Part shown: positions 11,708 through 22,634 of the stretch, one piece after another
How positions within the stretch are numbered: position 1 is the stretch's first letter
Layout: the number at the start of each line of letters is the position of its first letter
Source: Gracilaria domingensis
Taxonomy: Eukaryota; Rhodophyta; Florideophyceae; Gracilariales; Gracilariaceae
Reading direction: 5' to 3'
Assembly (NCBI GenBank): GCA_022539475.1
Contig: VCMS01000361.1
Coordinates: 31,050 to 95,049 of the forward strand
Length of the DNA: 64,000 nt
Translations under genes and position numbers: made by a program
Notes under the pieces: generated by a model
Database searches by the model: none
What the model was told of the DNA's origin: nothing
What the model saw: the letters and a program-made list of their open reading frames with translations, nothing else

Positions 11708-14700
11708 ATGAAGCCAACTCGTGTTCGAAAGCGTACGCAAAGCGTGACTCCTCGCACTCGGCGGAGCACTCGATCATTGCAAGGTGGAATGCGGGTTTCT
11801 CTGCAGATGGATATTGAGAATGAAGGAAAGGTGATAGTCGGGGAAGCGTTGTTGCATGGAGTTGGAAGTGTTCTACGCCGCGAGTTTAACGGGAAGCAAT
11901 TGGACCCAGGTCTTGTGGTGGTTCATAATATTCTCATCAGTCGAAGCGGTCAGACGTTCTACCCTTACCGGGCGGAGGGCCTGGATCTTCCACAATACAT
12001 CCAGGATCTCTGGATGGCCGCTCCTTGGGATGAGAAAATGATGGAACCGGTGGCAGCCAGCATTTCGGCGTCCAAGCGACGAACAGTGAGCGCTATGAGT
12101 GAGGTGATGACGCCGACAAGCCGCACGGAGCCAATTCGAAGTTCATCAACACCGAGAGGTAGCGCATCAGTAGCACCTCCGGGGGAGGTCCGTCGTCTGT
12201 TACGAAGCGGTCTATGGAGACGAGATCATCCCCAGCTACGAAGCGGACAGGTCAAGCAAAGTCTACCTCCGCTACGAAGCCCACTGCGTCGAAAAGGGCA
12301 TCTCCTGCGATGAATCAGACCGTCGACACAAGGGAATTTCTGCGTCGAAACAGACGGTTCAGCACGGGACGGCTGAGCAAGAAGAGGAAGATGAGATAAT
12401 AAAAGGTCCCCTTCCAGACGCGGATGCGCAATCTGCACAAGGAGCTGGTCCATCTGTACCCCAAACTGCACCAGAAACTGCGGAGCAGCAGGACGATGAC
12501 GTTGTGCTTCTGTGCGCAAGATGGCACGTTCAAGTGTTTCTGGTGAGCGGTCTGGAACACAAGAGACACCTACTCGGAGCAAGACGTACAGACGAATTCG
12601 TCAGAAGGTACCAAAGGTGAACCTCAATCACTAGCGGATGGTTGTTGCTACTGTTGACATCACTCTGGTAAACACTCCGCCCAATTTACTCCGTGGAGTA
12701 AGTAAACGCCACGTTGAAGCCCTTGTGAAGAGTATGGAGTAGCGGGAGATATTGCAGTCGATGGGTTATCCAGTGGTGGCCTTACAAGATGCTACTACGG
12801 GACAGAGGGATACTGACAAGGGACGCCTAACGAAGAAGTGCTTCATTGTAGATGGTTTGCATCGTCTGAAAGCTATACAATATTTGGCAGCGACTGGTGC
12901 ACCGAAGTGGAAGCGATTAGCCAAGTTTTGGCGTTGCAATCTGCTGATACGAAGAGATGGGAGGCCCATTGGGATGAAGGAATTGTTATGTGTTGCTTCG
13001 TACCTCAATGAGTCGACGAGTACCATGCGAAGGATGATGTTTGCAGACAAGATACACTCTATAGTTAGTGTGGTCGCCATTCTAATTGAAGATGTTGAGG
13101 GGGTGACGCCGGCAGACGTGGATCCTGCAGAAGTGACGGAAGTGTTGAAGGAGATCCAACTGATTGGGACTGTGCAAGAGCGTCAGTATCTGAGATATGC
13201 CAATGTCGCCCTGCAACTCATGTCTCGTGAGGGAATGCTGGCCCATTTCGAGGATATATGTGAGAGTGTGAGTGACATAGGTCTCACACATCTGTCCCAT
13301 ACTCCGCTATATGTTTTGGATGCCGAGGAGTTTTCCTTCATTCTTGATTGTCTTTAGATGTTTCTATTGAAGGGCAAGTCGACGAAGACAAAGCACTTGA
13401 AAAGCTTTGAGGAGGTTCGAGGTTTCTTTTATGATAGAGCAGTGTCTCTGTTCCGCGCGGCTCGAGCAGTGAGGAATGAACTGAACGAGGAAGAGTCCAT
13501 GGAAGTGTTCTTGAAACGCGAATTCAGTCTTTCTGCTCCATCGAATGAAGATGACGTTGAAGACCCTGACAACAATGCAGCTGTGTATCAGTTCCTTTTG
13601 GGACAATTTGTGAACTTCAACACATTGCCGCGTGTTCGAGCAGGACGAACTCAATTAGAACTGCCACGACTTCCGTTCAGAATCGATTGCGGACGATGCT
13701 CAAGGTAATTCCCCCCCCGCACCAGTGAAGCAGTCCGTGACGAAGAGGAGGACTCCTGCTGCTGCTGCTGCGACATCTGCCAGTCAAGAAGGGATGCCAC
13801 GAAGAAGTGCACGAGAACGGGCGCAGGTGAGTTATAGGGAAATTGAGCACGGCCGAAATCGAGGTGCCATAGAAGTTCTGGATAGCTCTGAAGAAGAACA
13901 GCGGGCTCCGCCGAGGAAGAAACGGAGAAAAACTTTCACACAACAGATGAGATCTACTCTGAACAGCATGACACCGGATGACCTGATGTCTCAACTAAAT
14001 GAACATGTGCTGAGAGGAAGGTCGATGAAGGTTCAGTTCGTGGCATTGGGAGAGGGAGCGAATGCAGAGAACGCAGGCAGTTCTGCATTTGTGGATGACG
14101 AAGAGCTTCTTGCTGTGATAGTTCCACGTGTTGTCACCGTCGAGAAAGATGCTGCGCCAGACGATCAGCAAGAGACGGGTCGGGGGTCATTTGATGACGA
14201 GTTACATACAGCTCTTCCGGAATCTGAGGAGCACGGACTTGTTCGACGAGACCCATATGATCACCCACCGAACCCATCATGGTGCGGGTATATCAGGCTG
14301 AGACCGCAGGAATGGAAAGGGAAGAACGTAATTGAGCACAAGGACCCCTGGCTCAGAGTCATTCACTTGCCGAAGGGACATAGGTCGGAGCTGCTAAGTG
14401 TCTCGAATCTCAGAGATGTACACCATCTTGTCTTTTGGCACGCTGCAAGGGCTGAACATCGCCTACGGGCGGAGACATTTGGTATGCAGTATCCTCGTAT
14501 TCGGCCGACAGGTATGGATGATGAAGAGGTGCTGTGGGTTGCTGCGAAGGAGCATGACGAATTTGGGCACATGTTCTTCGCCCGAATGCAAGCTGAGCTA
14601 AGGCAGAATGGATATTGCGTGCTTGATGGCTTTGCGACGGATAATGGTGTCCCTAAATGGGAGGAGTTGGAAGAAGTTCGGGAGTTCGGAGATGTGTCGG

Positions 14701-15620
14701 GGAAGTTGGTGGACTTCTTCGAGAATGAGTACGGAGCGATGCAGGATATACGGAAAAGGGAGGAACAGAAGTCGTTTGTACAAATAATCAACGATGATGA
14801 AGGATGGAAGGACGGTAGCGATGGACCATTTGAGAGGAGAGTGATGTCGACACGTTGGGGTACGGTGGAGAAGCCGGATGATAATGAGGAGCTCAGGTGG
14901 GTTGTATGGTCGCGTGCTTTACTTGATGTTCGAATGGGTACAATTGCTGCGGCTTTGGGACTATGGGACAATGAAAGGGAAGCTGTGAAGATGTACACTC
15001 CGAAAACTGGTGGTCGATTTCTGGGGACGACAAGAAAGTGCAAGCGCCAGACGCTGCACACCGATTTCAGTGGTCTGGTTACGAAGGAAACCATGAATAC
15101 TGGTAACCGCGGATACTTTGTAATGGCCTCTGGGAAAGAGGGCTTTCCTCTCTGGGTGAGCGCTGGAAGCCATCAACTGGTGGGGATGAACAACCAACAG
15201 TTGCGAGTGATGTCGGAGGTGTATCCAGCGAAGAAGATAATCATCCCACCGTACTCTGTATTCATGGGCCGTGGTGATGTGACACATGCTGGAGCAAGTG
15301 GGAAGGACAAGGTAGATAGGCCCGAGTCTATAGATGTGCTGGTTAGATACCACATGTAGATGGTACCAGAGTGCTACGCACTACCTGATGCTGTTCATCA
15401 GGTGCGGCATTTCCGACCCACGTTTGTCAATGGTGACGAGGAGGAGTAGGCGGAGGATGAACTCTTGTCCGATAAGGAGGATGGGGCGGTTGACATGGAA
15501 GAAGACCAAGTGGTCGTGGAGATTGGTGTGGAAGCGGAGGCCGGTAGAACTGAAGTGCTCGAGAGTAGTAGGGATGACGATTTGCCAATAATGAGGCTGC
15601 GAGCGCCTCGAAGTGGATGA
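11708..15620 (+). pseudogene. ParB-like domain fused to 2OG-Fe(II) dioxygenase (left copy, decayed)
   Basis: Same gene as the nearly intact right copy (23811-26912), but this copy keeps the 5' end. It starts at the ATG at 11708, with an Arg-rich N-terminus, a segment of about 60 residues missing from the right copy, and a Ser/Thr/Lys-rich linker. Lesions include a frameshift near 12180, a 1-bp loss near 12510, TAG near 12632, TAG near 12738, TAG at 13355, a frameshift near 13640 compensated in the C-run near 13712, TAG at 15357 and TAG near 15448. The longest surviving frame (13725-15359) holds the dioxygenase domain: HTD near 15058-15068, GDVTHAGA near 15274-15297 and the Arg of VRYH near 15340. 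The order ParB, basic linker, double-stranded beta-helix is the same in both copies. It is not functional here. Confidence 0.75.
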
Positions 15621-15876
15621 GAATGAGATGGTTAGTAAATTATGAGTGTCTTGCGAGTATTTAGAGTAGTATACTATTGCAAGGCTATACATATGAACAT
15701 AGAAAAGGTGCGGCAGGCTGGTAATTGAACAAATGTCATATTCTTTGATCTGTTGCGTCTAATTGGAACATGCTTGGTATCGTTAACATCATTGGTGGCA
15801 CCATTCAATTCACAATTGAACATGCAGCGTCCTAACACTTCTGAAACTGCACTTAAGGTTGCTTTTAAGAGAAGTA

Positions 15877-16783
15877 TGAAACTGAGAAGTCTATGCAGTT
15901 CCTGTCTATGCTGTACTTGTGGCAGTATGGTGACTGTATCAGGAAAAATGGCAGAGGAACAGAGAGACTTGGCGGAAATTTTACCCAATACCTTTCTAAG
16001 TTCATATATGCCAATGGTTACGGTATATTAAGTTCCGTTGATGGAACGTTGAGAAGAGAAGGAGAGTCAATTCCAGAAGAAGTTGTGAAGTGTATGAAGT
16101 TCATTGACGAACGTGTTGGTTTCGGACTTGTCACAGGGGGTGATGTGGGCGACGTGGATGGAAAATGGAAGGACTCGGAGACTATAAGTTTGGTGTCTCG
16201 GCGAATCATGGAGCTTTCCTCCGTTCTCTGACGAGAGGGAAATTAAGGCTGCATTCAATGATCACACCCTTGACCACACTGTTGACGGACTACTGTTCCT
16301 GGCAAGGGATTTGAATAGGAGGCATGGTATTGTAAATGATGATGAGAAGGGGTTCGTGGAGACCAGAAGTGATAGTGGCCTTCCCAATTTCGTGTACAAC
16401 AAACTGTGGCAGTGGAGAGAAAAAGTGGATTCTGCTATTGGGGACCTGTTGCAGAAGATGGATGCGTTTGTTATCTATCCCGGCGATAAAAGTTGCGAAA
16501 TTGTGGACAAGCGATACACAAAAGGAAGCGGAGGAGTAAATCTTGTGGATAATGAGCCGAGATTTATTGATACGGATGACGTCGTGACGTTCGGAAGTGC
16601 TTTGAGCGACGGGCCTTTGCATGAGGTAGGCGTGTACGGCGTTCACGTCAAAGAAGATTGTATCCCGGGTGGAGTACACAACCTGTTCGAAAGCTTGAAG
16701 GATGTACATTCGACAATTATGCTGGTGGCCTGTTGTACGGCTACGAGGAAAAGCAGCTCGATAAAAACCACCATGAATCATAA
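15877..16783 (+). pseudogene. HAD-superfamily phosphatase-like protein 1 (left copy)
   Basis: Homologous to 22635-23546. HAD motifs can be followed: motif I as SxDGT (about 16030-16045, first Asp replaced by Ser), motif II as VTGG (about 16129-16141), a TPP/Cof-like cap region, and motif IV as FGSALSDGPLHEV (about 16589-16627). Relative to the right copy, single bases are lost near 15990, 16222 and 16730, so the protein cannot be made whole. It lies downstream of the ParB-dioxygenase gene on the same strand and tail to tail with its paralogue at 16832-17704. The first motif-I Asp is the usual nucleophile, so even the ancestral protein may have been non-catalytic. Confidence 0.65.
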
Positions 16784-16831
16784 AAGGGTATTGAGATATA
16801 TACGACACTTTTATTACTGAGCTCTCATATC

Positions 16832-17704
16832 CTAGCTAAGTATTACAGGCATCGTAGCACTTAAACAAATTCCAAGAGCATTTCTAAACCATTGACACTT
16901 GCATTTTCTGTACCCGTACAGTTCTGCCACCCTTCTGATGGTCTCATGCACGTCCTCCACCCCATCAACAAGATATGTTACCGTTGCAGGATGGTCGTCT
17001 CCCTTCACATGAACTGCCAGGGTTGCCATTTCATATAGAGGGCCATCATTGGAAGCATTCCCGAAAGCAACGATTAAATGTGTGTCGAACTGGGGGTCGT
17101 TTTCAACCAAGGCTAGCGCCCCACTATTTTTCGTGAAACGAATGTCCCCTATGTCACAGTTTTCATCCTGAGGGTACGCAACCAGGTTCGGAAAGGATGT
17201 CAACACTTTTGAAATACCGGAGTTAACTTCGGTTTTCCACTTCGACAGTCCATTGTACGTGAAGTTAGGGAGTCCACTGTGTTTTCTAGTGCTCACAACT
17301 GCTTGTTGACGCTCTTCGTGAAGTCCGTGCGATTCATTTAAGGAGAGTGCAAGTCTCTCAAGTTCGGCTGCACATCTTTCGTAGCCTTCCCTGTCAAGGA
17401 CCTGATCAATTTCGGTACCATTGGATAATCTCACCCGTGCGCCTTGGTTTCCAGAGATGCCAAAAGTGTAGCCACCCAGGTGCTCCATGAAACTCTCGGC
17501 ATCCTCTATATCTCCCCAGTAGCAATTCCGAAACCAACGCGTGCATTGATGTACTTCATGCATTTGACTGTTTCGGCAGGAATGTTCTCCCCACCTCTTT
17601 TCAGGTACCGTCAATATCACTAATCACGGCGTAGCCATTTTCGAATATTTCGTTAGCCAGCTGCTGAGGAGTTACTTCTTGGGCTCTAACTTTGAGTTAT
17701 ACAT
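16832..17704 (-). pseudogene. HAD-superfamily phosphatase-like protein 2 (left copy)
   Basis: A paralogue of HAD protein 1 in the opposite orientation. It retains motif I as DIDGT (about 17604-17618, VISDIDGT), motif II as ATGG with one G lost (near 17515), a cap region, and motif IV as FGNASNDGPLYE (about 17035-17075). The main open frame is 16832-17620. Frameshifts just after DIDGT and at motif II, and one near the C-terminus (right copy ends CFKCYDACNT), break it. The start is probably the ATG at 17704 with a further shift. The overall pattern resembles HAD type IIB sugar-phosphate phosphatases; the substrate is unknown. Confidence 0.65.
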
Positions 17705-18279
17705 GTTTTGAAAGCTTTCGAAAGGGTTCGTTTTGCAAATGAGTGTGGGTATACGAATGAGAAGGATGTGATTGATGTTCACAAGGTGTTTCGTAGTATA
17801 AAAAGAGTCTAAGAACGACCATATACGGGTATTGTAGTATGTTTTAAAACGTTACTACGAAGAGAAGCTTTTGCATCGATTTGCAGTAAAGAAAGGCTGA
17901 TTTAGTCATAAATTATATGTACGGGTTCAAGTGGGTAAAGAAAACTATGAATATCTTCAACATGAGCTTAGAAATCAAGATCAGTAAAACAACCTCCATT
18001 AAGGGTTGAAACCCATAAAAGGTTTACCTTACTTTATACGGGTGCCCCAAGTATTGCAACGGCTTAGTTCTTCAGAAATATCACAATTTTGTACTTGTTT
18101 CCTTACTAGTATCGTGCACTTTAATGATGTGGAATGACCCTTTTCCATCTAGCAAAAACTTAGCCAGGTATTAGTGATAAGGGATGTAGGATTTAAAGGG
18201 GCATATTTGAACCACAGAAGGACGAACAATATAAGTAATGTAATAGGAACAGGTCATTTCGATAAAGTAACTTTTATGT
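17705..18279. other. Intergenic, nothing recognised
   Basis: AT-rich sequence without an open frame above background. This is the start of the 4.5-kb spacer between the inverted element copies; homology between the arms already stops at 17466. Confidence 0.5.
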
Positions 18280-19099
18280 TTAACTATCTCTAAAAGGTTT
18301 ACAACACCGAAAAGTCATGTGTTCTAACCTCAAAGCTGGGGAATGGGGAGGGGGATAACTTTTCCTTAACAACGTTGACGTATTTGTATGAAAAGGAGCG
18401 GGGTCACTGCCTACGATGTTTCTTTCTTGGCGGGAAAAGTCGTAGAAGTACGCGTTCCTAAACTGAAAGTCGGAGAAAGAAGTAGGGAAGCCAATGAGAG
18501 TTTTCCCATATGCAAGAAGTCGCCCAACGGTCTCTTCCAGGTTGAAAGTAGTACCTGTCTTAAGCGAAACTATCTTCAACAGCTCTTTCATTATTGTGAG
18601 CACAACCGTACTGCACTCCGTAGCGACTACGTCCATAGAATGAAACTCTTGAGGCCCCGACGATGTGAACGCTGATAGCCACACGAGCTTCTCATAATAG
18701 CTTACGAGAAATGTGTCTTCGTCGACAACCCCGCAAGTGAGACCCATAGACCTAAACCTGTCTGCAACGTTGGAGGCCCACTTTCCTGTTGCGACAGTGA
18801 GACCATCCGGACTTTGAGAGTGACACCATCCTGTGGAGCTGCGTTTCTTGAGGGACACCAACGTATAGGACAACTTTTGAACATTTGTCCACACCGAGCT
18901 TCGAAACCAATGGTATGATGTCTCCATTCTGGAAGAAAACGAGATTCTCTCTGAGCGAATAAGGGCAAGCCTGAATTACGGTCTCCAGGGTGTTCGTTCT
19001 TCCACAAACTAGTATCGGTACATCAGAAAGATGAGAGGTAGCAGCCATGCTGCAGAATTCGTGTGCGGAAATGACCATATCTTCTTCGTTCGCCAGCAT
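18280..19099 (-). pseudogene. Possible ketopantoate-reductase-like gene, frameshifted
   Basis: Two minus-strand frames, 19099 to about 18930 and about 18850 to 18280, appear to form one protein. The first contains a segment reading DVPILVCGRTN...ENLVFFQNGD, like the conserved QNG loop of 2-dehydropantoate 2-reductases. The second has a GLTVATGKW...EKLVWLSAF stretch, compatible with the later part of that family. The assignment is weak and rests on these motifs. It lies in the unique spacer and so may be host DNA trapped between two element copies. Confidence 0.35.
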
Positions 19100-19642
19100 G
19101 GTACCTATACGCCCCTTCCAACAATAACGGCCCGAGTCCTTCGGGCGGGAGATGAGGCCTGAGGGACGTCAGAGTATCTGGGACTCGGAGGCGGAGTCGG
19201 AAGCATGTCGGACTGGAGTTCATTGCATGTTCGATGTTTTTGTGTGACGATAAAAATGGAAGATGGGGCGGAGAACTGCTGGGGTAAAGAGTGATACTTA
19301 AGTACAAACGGTTGGGAAGCGCAGAACGGGAACATGGTTCACTTTGTGAAAGTGAGCGAAATGTATGATATGTGATTGTACTGAATGAATGATAGGGCTT
19401 GTATGAGACGACAAGCCACAAAGTGTGATGATGTTTTATGAAAAGTAGGTGGAAGATAGAAAGTGTACAATGAATGAAACTGATTTCGAACCTAGTTGTA
19501 AAGTATTGTAAAGTACGAGTTACGGGGAGCTTGAATACAGGATGAAAGGAGCCATTTTGGCTTCATAAATGACGTGAACGGGTTCTATAGCTTCACTCGG
19601 ATTGCCATAATCTTCTTTTTTATTGAGGTATAAAAGGGGAGT
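19100..19642. other. Intergenic between divergent spacer genes
   Basis: No convincing gene. The short Ser/Pro-rich minus-strand frames (19105-19421) look like chance. The interval may hold the promoters of the reductase-like gene and of the epimerase gene. Confidence 0.4.
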
Positions 19643-19931
19643 GTGTCTGGGAAGGACGGGTTTGGCGTTACTGAAGTTATCGATGTTCAGTATGGATTCT
19701 CGTTAATTATAGCGCCATCAATTTTGGCTTCAGACTTTGCTCGCCTTTCAGATGAAGCGAGTGCAATGGAAGAGGCTGGAGCGGAGTGGCTGCATATAGA
19801 TGTAATGGATGGTCATTTTGTGGCGAACCTTACTGTTGGACCGCCTGTTGTGAAAGCGTTGCGGAGCCATACGAAATTGTTTTTGGACGGTCATCTGATG
19901 GTTATCAGAATCTCTGGGCGCTGGATAAAGA
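19643..19931 (+). pseudogene. RPE: Ribulose-phosphate 3-epimerase N-terminal fragment
   Basis: The translation from about 19700 reads [13 protein letters not shown]...[25 protein letters not shown] and then DGHLMV. These are hallmark N-terminal motifs of ribulose-5-phosphate 3-epimerase (Calvin cycle and pentose phosphate pathway), including the DVMDG metal/substrate motif. After HLMV the expected N-P-x-x-WIK is out of register (about 19900-19931), which suggests a small indel or poor sequence at the contig edge. The run of N then cuts it off, and no C-terminal part appears after the gap. It is probably a host gene or host fragment; the start at 19643 is only the first ATG of the frame. Confidence 0.75.
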
Positions 19932-20042
19932 NNNNNNNNNNNNNNNNNNNNNNNNNNNNNNNNNNNNNNNNNNNNNNNNNNNNNNNNNNNNNNNNNNNNN
20001 NNNNNNNNNNNNNNNNNNNNNNNNNNNNNNNNNNNNNNNNNN
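19932..20042. other. Assembly gap (111 N)
   Basis: Unknown bases. Sequence continuity and the true size of the spacer between the inverted copies are uncertain here. Confidence 1.
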
Positions 20043-20400
20043 TCTCTGTATGACAACCGGGAAAGAATGTGAGAGAACATAAATATATCCCCAGTGGACG
20101 CTGAGAGGGAGGATGAACTACTCTACGTGCTATCATTGTTACCCATCCGGTGTCGAGTGGTGACATATTCTTTTTTTGTCACAACCCACAAAGGATGTGA
20201 CGGAAGAAGAACATGCCCCCAGTCGAGACAGAGGGTGAGCAACTCTAAGTACAATCACTAGTCCCTAGCTTGCCTCCACTGGCAATATCTTCCTGTTTTG
20301 CTATAACCATCGAGTGGGGTTATGGTGGAAGAGAAAAATATCGCCGGTCGAGGCGAGGTGGGTGGGGACTATGTGAAGAGGGGACAGAGAGATGGCGCTT
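20043..20400. repeat. Degenerate tandem repeats after the gap
   Basis: Three loosely similar blocks (about 20052-20120, 20178-20245, 20300-20370) share the order: ACAACC/ATAACC, GA-rich run, ATATC(G)CC or ATGCCCCC, (A)GT(C)GAG, GAGG(G)TGGG-like tail. Spacing is about 120-130 bp. No gene is visible. Confidence 0.4.
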
Positions 20401-20412
20401 AAATAGTGGAAG

Positions 20413-21516
20413 GTGCGGAGGTGTACAGTGGATGTTTTGGCGGGAAATGGGATGAGGGAAACAGGGACAATCATGGTGCTGGATATAGCCCGTGTGGTTG
20501 GACAGTGGGGGTGGACAGCACAGTTTAGCTCGATTGCACTGTATCGCAGCGGAAACTTCGATCCAACTACTACTTCTTTTCTGAATATGTCGAACGGATA
20601 CGTGAAGGATGAGGAGCTGTGGGTGCTGTTGGAGGGGAAGGAGGTACCGCAGACGCCGTCACCAAAGCGGGAAGAGGACGTGATTACGGCGGCTGGTCGG
20701 ATGTCGCAGAAGAAGGAAGTGGCTGAGGAAGGAAAGAAGTGTGAGGCGAGGAGAGGGGATGGTGATGAGGTGGAGAAGGGGGTAGAATTGGAGGTGGAGG
20801 GGGTCGCAATGGAGAGAAGGGGTGCGGTGCATCTGAGTCAGTTAGAGGTTGGAGACCAGATAGAGAGTGGGGGCGGAGAGGGTGACAGGGAGATGCGGTT
20901 TGTGGGGGAGATGAAGGCGAGGGTGGGGATGTTGGGGTTGGTGATGAAGGAGCAACTGGACGATGGAATTGTGGAGATTGTAACGGAAATGGGCGGTGTG
21001 GTGCTGAGTGGGGGTGGTAGTGGTGTTTCGGTTGAGGCGATTTCGAGCTTGCGGAATTCGTTGTCGGTATTGGGAGTGGAGATGAGAAATCATGTGTATG
21101 GGATAGTGGAGTGTGCGGGAAGGGAGGTTGGAGAGTTGCGGGAGGAGAATAGGGTTCTGAACGAGAGGTTGGACGTGCTGGAGAAGGAGGTGAAGGAGCT
21201 GTGCAAGAGGCAAAGATTGGTGGAAGAGGAGAGGGTGAAAGGAGGTGTGGAGGGAAAGACGGAGAAGGGAAGTGTGGGAAGGGTGGCGGTGCAGAAGGGG
21301 TCTCCTGTGACACCGAAGACAAAGGGTGGTGGGGTTGGGGATGGGAAGAGCCGTCTGAAGAAGAGGCGTAAGGAGATGAAGAAGGTGGTGGAGGAGGTGC
21401 CGCGGGAGGGAGTGGGAGCTCCGGTGGTGACTGGGTTTAGGAGTGCGGCGGAGGTAGCGCGGACTGCGAAGGGGATTCTGAGGGGACAGGAGGAGAGAAG
21501 GATGGGAGGGATTTGA
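20413..21516 (+). CDS. Coiled-coil protein of unknown function
   Basis: An uninterrupted 367-codon frame, a rare intact ORF in this window. The first 75 residues are mixed; the rest is rich in Glu, Gly, Lys and Val with strong G-bias. A coiled coil (REENRVLNERLDVLEKEVKEL) lies near residues 237-265, followed by a basic segment (KSRLKKRRKEMKK) that could bind nucleic acid. I recognise no family. The composition could suit a retroelement gag-like or structural protein, but the G-rich low complexity also opens long frames on the other strand, so coding is only moderately supported. The first ATG (20413) is not specially supported; 20452 or 20473 are alternatives. Confidence 0.45.
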   Translation: MRRCTVDVLAGNGMRETGTIMVLDIARVVGQWGWTAQFSSIALYRSGNFDPTTTSFLNMSNGYVKDEELWVLLEGKEVPQTPSPKREEDVITAAGRMSQKKEVAEEGKKCEARRGDGDEVEKGVELEVEGVAMERRGAVHLSQLEVGDQIESGGGEGDREMRFVGEMKARVGMLGLVMKEQLDDGIVEIVTEMGGVVLSGGGSGVSVEAISSLRNSLSVLGVEMRNHVYGIVECAGREVGELREENRVLNERLDVLEKEVKELCKRQRLVEEERVKGGVEGKTEKGSVGRVAVQKGSPVTPKTKGGGVGDGKSRLKKRRKEMKKVVEEVPREGVGAPVVTGFRSAAEVARTAKGILRGQEERRMGGI

Positions 21517-21956
21517 AGCCGTTTTGGGGCGAGGCGGGTATACGAGAAGGGGGAGAGTTGTGCACCTGACTTCTACAAAATGAACGCGTGATGGGCGAGA
21601 AATGGGTAAATAGCGGGGGTGGTGTGGACTGGGAAGAAGTGATGGGATGATTGAGATGGGATGAGTTGCGATTGGCATTGCAACATGGGAGAAAATGGAA
21701 ACGCAAACTAGCACGAGTGCAGTTTTGAGAGAGGGTCGCGGAAAAGAGTGAATGGGGTGGTGCGGCGAAGTAGAACCTCTACAAAAACTAGGGGACCCAA
21801 GCACTAAACTGCGCGAAATGGAATTTAATATTCCAAAATTTCTTAATTTTTTGAGTGCCAGCCTCTGCTACCCCCTCGCGCGCCCCAAATAGCCCCAAAA
21901 CTAGCTTAGTTTCCAAAGCGAACAGACTATATTCCACTTTGCAGAACACAGACGTG
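21517..21956. other. Spacer up to the right-arm boundary
   Basis: No gene seen. Arm homology begins abruptly at about 21957 inside HAD protein 2, so this side of the element copy is truncated. Confidence 0.5.
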
Positions 21957-22582
21957 GCATCTCTGGAAACCAAGGCGCACGGGTGAGATTATCCAATGGT
22001 ACCGAAATTGATCAGGACCTTGACAGGGAAGGTTACGAAAGATGTGCAGCCGAACTTGAGAGACTTGCACTCTCCTTAAATGAATCGCACGGACTTCACG
22101 AAGAGCGTCAAAAAGCAGTGGTGAGCACTAGAAAAGACAGTGGACTCCCTAACTTCACGTACAATGGACTGTCGAAGTGGAAAACAGAAGTTAACTCCGG
22201 TATTTCAAAAGTGTTGACATCCTTTCCGAACCTGGTTGCGTACCCTCAAGATGAAAACTGTGACATAGGGGACATTCGTTTCACGAAAATTAGTGGGGCG
22301 CTAGCCTTGGTTGAAAACGACCCCCAGTTCGACACACATTTAATCGTTGCTTTCGGAAATGCTTCCAATGATGGCCCTCTATATGAAATGGCAACCCTGG
22401 CAGTTCATGTGAAGGGACACGACCCTCCAGCAGCGGTAACATATCTTGTTGATGGGGTGGAGGACGTGCATGAGACCATCAGAAGGGTGGCAGAACTGTA
22501 CGGGTACAGAAAATGCAAGTGTCAATGGTTTAGAAATGCTCTTGGAATTTGTTTCAAGTGCTACGATGCCTGTAATACTTAG
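21957..22582 (+). pseudogene. HAD phosphatase-like protein 2 (right copy, 5'-truncated)
   Basis: Open from about 21957 (GISGNQGARVRLSNG) to the stop at 22582. It covers the cap, the motif III region and motif IV (FGNASNDGPLYE) and ends CFKCYDACNT. The N-terminal motifs I and II, present in the left copy (17516-17620), are absent because the copy starts in mid-gene. The remaining frame has no lesion, which shows that the frameshifts in the left copy are secondary. Confidence 0.7.
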
Positions 22583-22634
22583 CTATGATATGAGATCTCA
22601 GTAATAAGAGTGTCGTATATATCTCAATACCCTT

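Noticed and set aside
7601-15620. Bacterial or phage contig, because of ParB-like and DPPF methyltransferase domains
   Set aside because: These genes are fused to SET and nuclear-localisation-like motifs and are embedded among eukaryotic transposons, spliceosomal introns and an ARID gene.
20684-21804. Long Pro/His/Ser-rich minus-strand frames opposite the coiled-coil ORF
   Set aside because: They are complements of G-rich codons of the plus-strand frame, with no recognisable domain.
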